From assembly GCA_030248215.1 (NCBI GenBank), contig JASANG010000727.1:372001-436000 (forward strand): a DNA stretch of 64,000 nucleotides. The letters run 5' to 3'. This DNA comes from Enoplolaimus lenunculus. Lineage: Eukaryota > Nematoda > Enoplea > Enoplida > Thoracostomopsidae. Below, piece after piece: positions 1-11,400 of the stretch. The translations under genes and the position numbers were made by a program. How positions within the stretch are numbered: the first letter of the stretch is position 1; every line of letters begins with the position of its first letter. The notes beneath the pieces are model-generated. The model did no database searches, was not told where the DNA came from, and was given only the letters and a program-made list of their open reading frames with translations.

Positions 1-438
1 TCCTTATGATGATTATATATTTTAAAATACTGACCGTAGCCTAATTTTAACGAAACTGATACATAGTGTTTAAAACACCATTAGCTTGTTGTTGTCTTTG
101 TTATCTTCGCAGTTTATAGCTTTTACGGCCAATTTTACTTTGACGGTTGTGACAGCAGTAAAGTATATTATTAAGCCTATGCCTCAGAGTAAGGATAAGC
201 AAAGTACCATGCCTAAGCCTAAGCCTAAGGAAAAAATTTGTCTGATGTTCAAGTTTGTGTGATAGTGTACGAAAAAAATGGTTTGCACCTCAAAGCAGCA
301 TAAGCCGCTTTTACAGCATTAAGGATAACATAGCAGTACATGAAGAAAAATTACATAATCTGTACATCTCCAATTTCAACTTGAAATGATATACTGAGCG
401 TGATTCACAGTACACTATAAAATTGATATACTACAAGG

Positions 439-719
439 GGCCAATGTTAATACTTTAAGAGACGTAACAGCAAATTAAGCGTATTCCAAAGCCTACCCTA
501 AGCCTAAACGTTGCAAAAATGTATTCCTAAGCCTAAGCCTAACCTAAGCCTAAGCGTTACAAAAATGTATTTCTAAGCCTCGCCTAAGTCTAAGAAGCGT
601 TGCAAATATGTATTCCTAAACGTAAGCCTAAGCCTAAGCAAAAAATGTAATCTACAGTCTAAACCTACTTTTATATAGACCCATCAGAACCCTGGACGCC
701 TCTTAAAGTAATATGGGCC
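439..719 (-). mobile_element. Family B MITE with TTAGGC core
   Basis: Ends GGCCAATGTTA and ...GTAATATGGGCC. Contains the conserved block corresponding to CCAGGTTTCTGGTGGGTC in reverse and several degenerate TTAGGC/GCCTAA runs separated by AACGTTGCAAAAATG spacers. Confidence 0.8.
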
Positions 720-855
720 CTACAAGGTATAAAAAATGCTTGACAGAGCAAAAACCGCTATTGCAGAATTTGTCAACTGGTCTCAGTAAATGTTTCTGCA
801 AGAGGGCGAACTCGTTGGTACACAGGCCGCTTTCTTCTGAAGTTGCAGCGGCAGA

Positions 856-1248
856 GGTACCGAATCTTGACCCCCCTAAGATTTTGATAAAGTGGTCCAT
901 CCTATAGATCTCGACGAGCTAAACTCAACGGTAACATTTTTATGGCTGTATGACCAACGGTTCAGAAGTTATGGCCATCAAAATTATAGTGCAAACACGC
1001 ACAGATTGGAACAGGAAGTATCTATCATTCACATGTTCGTAACATACAAGCTTAGCCAGGTTTATTGCTAACACAAATTTGATTGTTGTTTGTACACGTT
1101 TTATATGGCAAAAAGTTAACATTTAAAGGGCTAACTATTGAACCGATGACCCTGCAGCGCTAAAAATGGCACCATTAAACTCAGTCGCTTTGAAATCTAA
1201 AAATGAACTATTTTTATTAAAATCCTAGGGGGTTCCATATTCCGTACC
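856..1248. mobile_element. Family W TIR element, copy 1
   Basis: Begins GGTACCGAATCTTGACCCCC and ends with the inverted form CCATATTCCGTACC. Direct-orientation second copy at 63231-63625, so the same 0.39-kb element sits near both edges of the window. No ORF. Confidence 0.75.
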
Positions 1249-1270
1249 TCCGACGTTGCAGCCTTGCTCT

Positions 1271-2236
1271 GGTCCATGTTACTATAAAGACTGTCCCAAT
1301 TTCCCGGGACACAAATATACTCGGAGTGCACCCTTATGCGCTGCTGTTTACATATGCACAGAAAGATATATTTTCGTAGGATATATATTATATATATTAT
1401 ATATATTTATATATTTATATATATCTGTCCCATCTGTCCCAACTTTCACATCTGTCCCAACTGCCCCATATGACCTATCGGTCCATCTGTCCCAAATGTC
1501 CAAACCGTCCCATCTGTCCCGTTTGTCCCAACTGTCCCATCTGTCCCATTTGTACCGCTGTCCCATCTGTCCCGCTGTCCCATCTGTCCCGATGTCCCAT
1601 CTGCCCCATCTGTCCCAACTGTCCCATCTGTCCAACTGTCCCATCTGTCTCAACTGTCCCATCTGTCCAAACTGTCCCATCTGTCCCATCTGTCCAAACT
1701 GTCCCATCTGTCCCATCTGTCCAAACTGTCCCATCTGTCCCATTTGTCCCAATTGTCCCAACTGTCCCATCTGTCCCATATATCCTATCTGTCCCATCTG
1801 TCCCAACTGTCCGAACTGTCTCATCTGTCCAAACTGTCCAAACTGTCCCAACTATCCAAACTGTCCAAACTGTCCCATCTGCCCCGCTGTCCCAACTGTC
1901 CCATCTGTCCCAACTGTCCCATCTGCCTCAACTGTCCCATCTGTCCAAACTGTCCCATCTGTCCCAACTGTCCCATTTGTCCCAACTGTTCAATCTGTCC
2001 AACTGTCCCATCTGTCCCATCTGTCCCAACTGTCCCATCTGTCCCAACTGTCACAACTGTCCCATCTGTCCCAACTGTCCCATCTGTCCCAACTGTCCCG
2101 CTGTCCCATCTGTCCCAACTGTCGAATCTGTCCCACTGTCTCATCTGTCCCGCTGTCCCAATTATTATGTTTTTAATGTACTCCTGGTACATTGCTGTCG
2201 CGGAAAATGGGACGACCTTTAAAGTAACATTGGCCC
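1271..2236. mobile_element. Family B-like TIR element carrying a 9-bp minisatellite
   Basis: Left end GGTCCATGTTACTATAAAGA with CTGTCCCAATTTCCCG; right end inverted: CGGAAAATGGGACGACC then TTTAAAGTAACATTGGCC. The interior is the array at 1425-2160 preceded by an AT microsatellite (about 1377-1424). Confidence 0.75.
1425..2160. repeat. 9-bp minisatellite TGTCCCA[TA]C
   Basis: About 80 units, mostly TGTCCCATC and TGTCCCAAC, with 8-bp variants (TGTCCAAC, TGTCCCGC) that shift the frame. The long ORFs here on both strands (Cys-Pro-Ile/Cys-Pro-Asn or Gly-Gln-Met/Gly-Gln-Leu repeats) are products of the array, not genes. Confidence 0.95.
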
Positions 2237-2288
2237 TTGCTCGTATCAACTAGCTGCGAATTATATGTTCAACCAAATCATTATTAAC

Positions 2289-2414
2289 CTCGACATCCAC
2301 CGTCTATACTGTCGTATCCGGGCAGACAATGACAAGCGAACGATCCTTCACTATTCACACACGCGTGTTCAGGATCACAACCAAAATCAGCCGGCGTTTC
2401 ACATTCGTTGATAT
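2289..2414 (-). CDS. cbEGF exon, domain d47 (most C-terminal in window)
   Basis: 126 bp, phase 1-1. Starts D-I-N-E-C-E-T-P, contains [12 protein letters not shown], ends G-C-R-G. Donor GTTAAT is a weak match. The next exon of the gene is not visible in the remaining 2.3 kb, which is repeats. Confidence 0.9.
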
Positions 2415-5400
2415 CTTAAAAACAACAAATTTGACCTAATGGGCGAGAACAGTTTAAACTTCGCTGCTCGTAAGTCAACTGAAATGCTTGCACGCCTCTC
2501 GTGAAAATTTTTAGTTTTCGCTAGCACGTTGAGCTGTGTACACTGCAAAAAATTGTGAGTCAAATTGACTCTCTCTGAAATAGGCTCTACTGGACTACAC
2601 AAACTGAGTCAAATTCGACTCCACCAGAGTCAAATGTGTCTCACTTCGTCGCGCGTTTGACTCTGGCGGAGTCCGATTTGATTCAGTTTGTGCAGTCTCG
2701 TAGAGCCTATTTCGGAGAGAGTCAATTAGACTCGCCATTTTTTGCAGCGTACGGGTCTGAAAATAAGTGCCGGAGCAGGCAGGGGTGGGGGCTCCCTCAA
2801 AATTTCAGAGTGGGGTCCCGCAAACTCGCGAGCGAAGCGAGCTAGCAGCCAGACGCATTTTAAAACTTAAACGGTTTCTGTTTCAACCGGTTAGGGTGGG
2901 GGCAACTTTAGGGGTATGGGGATGAAGCGTGGCTCCTTCGGCCCTGCTGAAGACGGTATACATTAGATATATGTCCTCCACTTTCCTGTACCATTAGGAA
3001 AAATGTTCAAATTTACTTGTTTTAAGATTGATCAAACAACGTTCTCGTAGTTTAGCCACCGTATTAGAGTGAATAAAAATTTCAGTTAAAATATTCAAGG
3101 GTTTCGTTTAACACACCAAATGGCCGTTCAAGGGATGAACTGGGGGGTGGTCAACTTTTATGCGTTTGAATTAATCACCTGGCTCGTTCACAGCGTTCGT
3201 TCCTTTGGTTTTGTTTAAATTGTTCTTTTCAGCAAGGCACAAACTTCAGCTGTCCCATTTAATAATAAATTACTTTGTGTGGAGGTTTAGGGTCGATAGC
3301 CTCATCCTATTTAGTGTTCCTTTAAATTGCAAACAGGTAGCCAGTGTATGTGTCGCAGCCCAAGTCGTAATTCAACCCAATTCCGAACTGTGCTAGTCCA
3401 AAGCCGAACTGCGACTTGGGCTATCGCAACACAGAATTATGCCAGATAAATCTGTGAGTTTTCTGATTGGTTGCTTGATAGTCGTAATCTTGCTTGATTC
3501 CCCTTACTCAGTAAACCAAACTGCTTGGTAGGCAGCAGGTGGCGATTACTTTGCCAATCAGAAAAGAGTATTCGCAACAGCCAATCGTATTTGAGTATGG
3601 CATCAAGGTACAAGCCAATCACAAGTCATGCACTTGTTGCATAGAAACATTTACACCGTCGCCTAGCCGAAGTCGTAACTACATCCTGGACTAGTTCAAT
3701 TCAGAATTGGGCTAAATTACAACTTGGACTACAACATAATATGCCTTAACGTACCTTTACACAAACCATTAACATCATAGTAGCCCTGCTCGCATGTACA
3801 TTTGAAACTTCCCGGAATATTGACACATATATGCGGCGAAGTACAAGGATCAGTCGTATCGCTGCATTCGTTGTAATCTAAAATTTGCCAGACACCAACT
3901 GGTTTAGATTCCACATCTCAAATTTAATTGCCAGATACGTATAAAGGATTTCATTTCATGATGGATAACCATGTTTAAATGTTTTTTGCGAGCGAGAAAT
4001 TGTTTTACCTCTGCAGGTTTTTCAGGGGTTTTCGCGTTGTTTGCAGGATGAGCGGGAAAAAGAACCTACTAATAGTGGCATGATTTTTTCGCTGAATAAC
4101 AGACCATAAGAACTTTATTCCAACCTATGGTCCATGTGTAGAACAATGTCGTATGGATTTCCGGAGGGGCTATTATAGAGTCAGTTTAAGCTTTAGACTA
4201 CATTTTTTGCTTAGGCTTAGGCTTAGGCTTAGGCTTAGGCTTAGGCTTAGGCTTAGGCTTAGGTTTAGGCTTAGGCTTAAGAAAAGGCTCATCCATACGC
4301 TTAGGCTTAGGCTTAGGAATAGTCTCATCCATACGCTTAGGCTTAGGCTTAGGCTTCGACTTAGGCTTAGGCTTAGGAATAGGCTCATCCATACGCTTAG
4401 GCTTAGGCTTAGGCTTAGGAATAGGCTCATCCATACGCTTAGGCTTAGGAATAGGCTCATCCATACGCTTAGGCTTAGGTTTAGGCTTAGGCTTAGGCTT
4501 AGGCTTAGGCTTAAGAATAGGCTCATCCATACGCTTAGGCTTAGGCTTAGGTATAGGCTCATCCATACGCTTAGGCTTAGGCTTAGGCTTAGGCTTAGGC
4601 TTCGGCTTAGGCTTAGGAATATGCTTATACTGCTCTTCCGGCGCTGTTCTATACATGGGCCCAATCTATTATGCTGTGCTCTTGCTAAAGGTACCGTTTT
4701 TACGGCCCTACAGGCATCTTTTCTGCTGTCTAACCAAAGTGTTTCTGCGACAAAATTTACACAATATGCATTGCATATATTGCATATGCGCTAGGACAAA
4801 CATGTCTCACTATCATACGCTTACAAGCGTTAAAATTTAACATTCTTCCGATAAAAATACATCAATAGAAACGGAAAATTTGACTTTTTCCAGGTACAAA
4901 CTTGTTTAAGCACGACGTTTCACTAGCAGGTTTTAAAGCGGTTTTATGTGGTCCGCAGTTAAGATGATCCAAAAAATAAAAATCAAAAAAATGATAATTG
5001 CTTCGGGTGATAGAGAAGGCATGGAATAAGTGTCAGTTAGGCTATGCAAATAGCTATTTCATGGTATAATGTTGTGTTCAAAGTTTACAGGAATCATTAA
5101 GTCAGTTTTTGCAATTCATTAATGGAGCATCCACGTTATAACGCTCGCGAAAAAGTAAAAAATTGTCCTGTCCCTCCGAGTATCAACGTTGTGTGAACAG
5201 AGTGGGCTAAGACAGTAGGTCTTACTCAAATAACTTATCCTTACAGAGTACCGACAATAAACATAGCCAGTTTGGAAGCTTATATTTGTCTTAACCTTAC
5301 GGCAATAACATGTTTTTGTCCCTATGCCATATGCACAGTGTACAAATTTTCTGAGTCCCTCCGAAGGGACTATTTAAACAACACTGTGTGCGTTTATATA

Positions 5401-8400
5401 CGCAAACTTCACACATTTCAAATAAAACGCTATAACAATATCTGCATTACTGCACATACCTTAAAATGTCCATACAGCCAAAAAAACGCCATGTGTTTTG
5501 TCCGAGTCCCTTACGATAGACTGCGGACAAATACCACTATCTAAGCACACCATTATTTATGTCCAGACACTCTAACTACAATTGTAAAACGTACTCTCTT
5601 TGTAGAGGTAAACTGGACATTTTTTTGCATCTGCGCAAGCGTTATAACGTGGATACTCCATAATTATAAATGCGATTGAAGGAATTGCGAATACGCACAG
5701 CGGATAACAGGAAAATAACGTGATACTGAATCGTATTATAGTCTAGTAATTCTGTCTGACACTCGGATCATTAATACCAAGAGTGGATGATCACTCTTTA
5801 TAACAAGAGTGTTGCAACTGGGTACATTCTGTGGATTAAAAAATGTACCCGGCACGCGTTGCGTTTTTGGCCTCCCCCCTTGTTTAGGAGGCGGTCTGTA
5901 TGCAGTTTTATATTGTAGTAAAATTATTGTGTTAATATAGTCATACGCGCAAGTGTGATTTAACAACATAGTTGACCCCCCCCCTTAAATGAGAGGGGGT
6001 AGGTGTACTGAAGCATACTTTATTGTTAATATTTTGTTTACCCCCTCTCTGATTGAGGGGGGGGGTTGAACAAAAATGCAACGCGTGCTGGTGCATTTAG
6101 TACCATGCAAAGCCCAAGCAGTTGCACACTCTTCTGCAAGGTGGACATCATCCACTCTTGTTAATACTGAAGCTATTTTTACTGCGAAGTTAATATGCCG
6201 GTTTAATTTTATTGGAAAATGATGGAAATCAAAAATTTGCAAGCAGCGTATTTCAAAAATTCACGGTTTTGAATTTGTTTCTTTTGGTAAAATTTTTCAA
6301 AAATTCAAAATTTTATTTGTAATGTAAACAATCTTGCGTTGGATGGCTCGCACAGGCCAATGTTACTTTTAGAAGCGAAAACAGTAGGTTAAGCGTATTC
6401 CTAAGCCTAACCCTAATCCTAAGGTTGCAAGAATGTGTTCCTACGCCTAAGCCTAAGCAAAAAATGTATTCTAGAATCTAAATCTACTCTTTTATAGACC
6501 CACCAGAAACCTGGACGCCCCTTAAACAAACATTGGCCGCTCACACATCAATAGTTTGGCCCATGTATAGAACAAGGCCCGAACAGTAGTATAAGCATAT
6601 TCCTAAGCCTAAGCCTAAGTCTAAGCAAAAAATAGTCAAAAGCTTAAACTGACTCTTATAGCCCCTCCGGAGAACGAACCGTCCCTGTTCTATACATGGG
6701 CCAATAGTTTTATGACATTTTTAATTTTTAGCATTTAGCAATGATATTTTGTCACGTTTATTTGTAAGTATTGGTTCACATACCTTCACATCCTTGATTG
6801 GTGATATTATATCCGGTTCCGCAAACACAAATGTACGACCCCGGTGTGTTGCAATGATATTTTGTCACATTTATTTGTAAGTATTGGTTCACATACCTTC
6901 ACATCCTTGATTGGTGATATTATATCCGGTTCCGCAAACACACATGTACGACCCCGGTGTGTTTTTGCAGTACATTTCAGTTTTAGCTCGAATAGCGCAA
7001 TCGTTTGTTGTTGAATGGCTACATTCGTCGACGTCTAAAACAAAATTCAGTATTTTAAATTGCAAAAAGCAACGCTAAATCCGCTAAAACTGGCTTTATT
7101 TACAACACCTGCAAGTGAACTAAATGCGGCATCCTGGATTCCAGAAGTAGGTCTTGCAACAACAACATTGTACTGAAATTTGGCACTTGAAAGTACGAAA
7201 AAGTTTCCGGTTATCTCGACGAAAAACTGCTACATTTATTTTATTGAAGTTCCGCCTTTTGTCAGATATAAACCTCCTTGCATAAGTTACTTTGGCAACA
7301 TTTGCCTCATTTAAGCTTTACCAACGTTGGTTAACGATAAAAGTTTGATTCGAATGAATTAAGTTTGAAAAGCTTTCACAAGCCGCCCACTGTTACTTTG
7401 AATTCAACCCAAAAACACTGCTAAATAGAAAAATTAGTGAAAAAAATTTCGTATTTGTTTGGTAGAATTGAACAAAATGTGAAAGATTTCGACGCGTATT
7501 CGATAATTTGAAGATCTATTTAGCATGCTCAACCAATGAAATTGAGGACGTTTTTGTATTACCTATACATCCATCAGCACCAGTTGTATAACCGCTTGGA
7601 CATCGACATTTAAACGATCCTACGGTATTTACACAGTCCATTGCAATGTTCGCCTTCCAAAAACAATCATGTCTTGATTCGCTCTCGCATTCATTGATAT
7701 CTCAAATTGCAATTTTACACTGCAAATTCTATTGAAATCTACATTATTAAACCTGGAACGCCGTACATATTTATTATACGGGCAACTTTCCAGCATAAAC
7801 TTTGTTTACAATATTTTCTCAGAGCAGAAATGTGATGTTCTGTGGGAAGAAAATTTACATGCAAATTGTTGTGGATTCGTTAACTTTTGTGCATTACGCA
7901 AAGCCGGCTGACTAGTAAAAATTATTATGTAACAGTAAACGTGGTTTACCGTCTTTATACTCACCACCAAATGAAAGGGGCCTTTGACACCCAAATGTTC
8001 CCCCCACAAAATTTCAACATTTTAGCATTAAATTTAAGTCTTTTATTACTAAAATTAAAACTGTCTTTAGGTTCGCTAACGCTTGCAAGAATAATAATCT
8101 TGTCTATCTTAAAAATTAACATTTTTTGATCTCGTGGGCCCCTCACATTGACACCGGGTGATGCCCCTAAAATACTTGGCACGTCATTACTATGGAACAG
8201 GTTAATTTAAATTTACAAGGTTATTTAAAACCTACACCATATAAAATCCAAACGTCCTCTGTTGAACGAGTTGAAAAAAGATGCGTTTTAAATTTTGCAG
8301 AAAGAATATGTTTGCCAGAAACACTGGAAATAACAGTTGAAACATTTATAAATTTGACAGAATAACGACAGTATTTTGCTTGAAATTACGGCCTATGTAA

Positions 8401-11400
8401 AGATTAGGGCCGGAACGGAACGTTTTGCAGTGGAACTGCAATAGAGTAATCTTAAGTTTTAGAGTAATTTTTTGCTTGGCTTAGGCTTAGGCTCAGGAAT
8501 ATGCTCATTCTTATGCTTAGGTTTAGGCTTAAGCTTAAGTTTTAGGCTTAAGAATATGCCTATAATACTGTTCCGCCCTTGTTCTTTACATTGGCCGAAA
8601 TTATTATTGCTTTATTTCAATTATATTTTTCACACATACCTTGACACGTGCCGTCAAGTCTTCGCTCAAATCCTAAACCGCATTTACAGCTTGATTCTGC
8701 TCCGAAATCAACACAAACTTCATTTGGGCTGCAGTTTGCATCAGACTTGCCACAACCAGCGTGTGCTAAAATTCAAATTTAACAAAACCAACATTATAAT
8801 ATTTGCTACATTTTGTGCAGTAAAAGTGCAAACATAAAACAAAATTTGCAATTTCAATTAAACACGTCATGAATTTGTATTTGAGTGCATGAAACAGACC
8901 GCAAGTCGCCCCCCTTTACTGCACACCGATGTTGCACTACGTCTGTGGATAGACCAACTTGTTGAAGGCAGCTCCAGAGCAGGCTAGGGTGGGGCTATCC
9001 AAATTCCAGGGGTGGGATACCTTTGCGATGATCAAACTATTTTTCAAAGTTTTTGTTTAAAATCTTGTTAGCGTACGGTTCCTCCTTCGGGTGCCCCACA
9101 AAGTGGTGTATGGGGTGGCTCCTCTGGCCCTGGTTAAAGAGATCAAACAATTCAAGCTGGGTCATACGGGACTTGACAAGTTTTACAATAATCGAGTCGA
9201 AAATATGTAATTATTTTCTATGGACACTTTTGAGTGGTTCGTTTTGGATACGCGAAAGCTATTGACACAAGACAAATGTTTAATTTAACGGATAATTGCA
9301 GTACCGGATATATTCCGTAACGAAGGGCGGCGGAGCGTGGGTTAAAAATAAATAACAGTCCGTAACCGAATAAGAAGAACGGGTACCTTCTGGAAAGGCA
9401 AAATAAATATCAATCCCCCCTCTTATTCGGGTCACTACAGTATAGGACAAGCGAAATGAAGAAACACAACTTACTCTTGTGAACCAATGCGACGAAGACC
9501 AGACCATAAATAGCCGGTCTCAATTTAAGCTCGATTTGGTATTTCATTTTCAATTTAAATGCGTTGTACTTTAAGACAACTTTTTTAACATTGTTTCGCT
9601 GACGCTCTCACGTTTCACGAAAGTTATTTTTTTTCAACAGAGAATAGACAATAAACACCTTATATTAATACTTAACAACTTCTGGTTAAGACAAGACGAA
9701 CGCATATAAAAATGGATGTTTGACAATTGATTATGAATGTGGCCCATGTTACTTTAAGGGGCGTCCAGGTTTCTGGTGGGTCCATAAAAGAGTAGATTTA
9801 GATTTCATTTTTTTGCTTAGGCTTAGGCTTAGGAATACGCTTAATCTCTACTGTTACGGTCCTTAAAGTAACATTGGCCATGAATGTTACCGCCCATGTA
9901 AAGAACAGAGGCGGAACGTTTTTCTGTATTTCTGGAATAGGGTATGCTTAGTTTTATAAACTATTTTTTGTTTACGCTTAAGCTTAGATATAAGCTCATT
10001 CTTATATCCAGGCTTTAGGCTTAGAAATATGCTTATATACATTAAGTACGTTTCCGCTCCTGTTCTATAGTTAGCCAGTGATTTTGGCGTGAAAAGATCG
10101 TTTTAAAATAACTTCTATTCGTTTCGTTCCGAGTATGCGAATCTCGAAATAAGCTTCAAAATCTATGTGAACAAACATTAACAACCGTGATGCCTTGACA
10201 AGTACGTACAACGATTCAACTAAGAACATAAAAACATTTCCAAATCCTTACTTTAGGCCATCTGGGTACACACACTACAAAAAATGGTGAGTCAGATTGA
10301 CTCGCTCCGAAATAAGCTTTTCCAGACTCTACAAACTGAGTCAAATTCGACTCACTGCGTGATCCATTGAGTCGAAATTGACTCTGGCGGAGTCGAATGT
10401 TGACTCAGTTTGTGTAGTCAGGAAAAGCCTATTTCGGAGAGAGTCAATTTGACTCACCATTTTTTGCAGTGCATATAGCGGCTAATAAAATGGGTCGAAA
10501 CGAAGACACAAACATATACACGTCCTAAGTAGCGGTTGTACTTAGTCAAGCGTTTACTTAATAGCGTTTAACTACGCTGGCTATTCATTTCAAAGTTTCT
10601 CCACATACAAAAAACCGTTTTAACTGCAAACGGCGGTGTTAAAATAGCGTTTTATTTTTGACACGATTCCTCATAAAAGAATTCGAATTATACCCTGACT
10701 TATAATTCAACAATCAAACATCCTATTACCTAAACCTACCTGGTTGGTTGCCTCACCCAAAGAAAACTATTCGCCCCAAACCACAAAAGTTACTGGTTAA
10801 AATTAAAGACTCACTCAATTAATGAAGTTTACTCGTAAATGTTAAGACCATGTAATTCTATACGTCACCAATAATACATTTAAAATTATAATTACACTGT
10901 AAATTCCAGTGAGTTAATTTTAACTCAGAATGAGTTGAATCGCTCAGTTTGAGTTAGGACTGTCAGAACTGATATTTCTGAGTTGATTCAACTCGTTCTG
11001 GTTTAATTAGGGCAACTTTCTCCAAATAAACTCAACTCAGAGTGAGAATCAACTGAAATCAGAGTGAGTTAAAGTATATTGTTATTAACTCCCGAATAAT
11101 TAACTTTACATCATTTTGGTTTATTAACTCATTGGAATTTACAGTGTAATATATTCAAAAAACAATGATTTATGTATAAACTGCATAATTTAAAGAAAGA
11201 CTGATTAAAGCTGTGTTTTTCAATTTAAAACCACATTTAAAACGCGGTATCAAATGATTATCATAATTCTGAACCTGGCAGTCGTTTTTCATGTTGTCAT
11301 GAATGAAATCTGAAAATAAACGCACGTCACAATATGTACAATGTTGTCAGAAGTTATCATTGCAGGTTTGGTGCCAATGTATAGAACAGGGCCAAAACAG

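Noticed and set aside
703-907. Short ORFs of 60-100 codons throughout the introns
   Set aside because: They lie in repeats or AT-rich spacer, lack recognisable domains, and are expected by chance at this length.
1256-2222. Long ORFs on both strands (Cys-Pro-rich and Gly-Gln-rich proteins)
   Set aside because: They are translations of a 9-bp minisatellite; all frames are open because the unit is a multiple of three and has no stops.
4153-4794. ORFs of Leu-Arg, Leu-Ser and Pro-Lys dipeptides here and at 15471-15779, 29105-29372 and 57978-58364
   Set aside because: Six-base TTAGGC arrays give dipeptide repeats in every frame; no start context or composition unlike the array.
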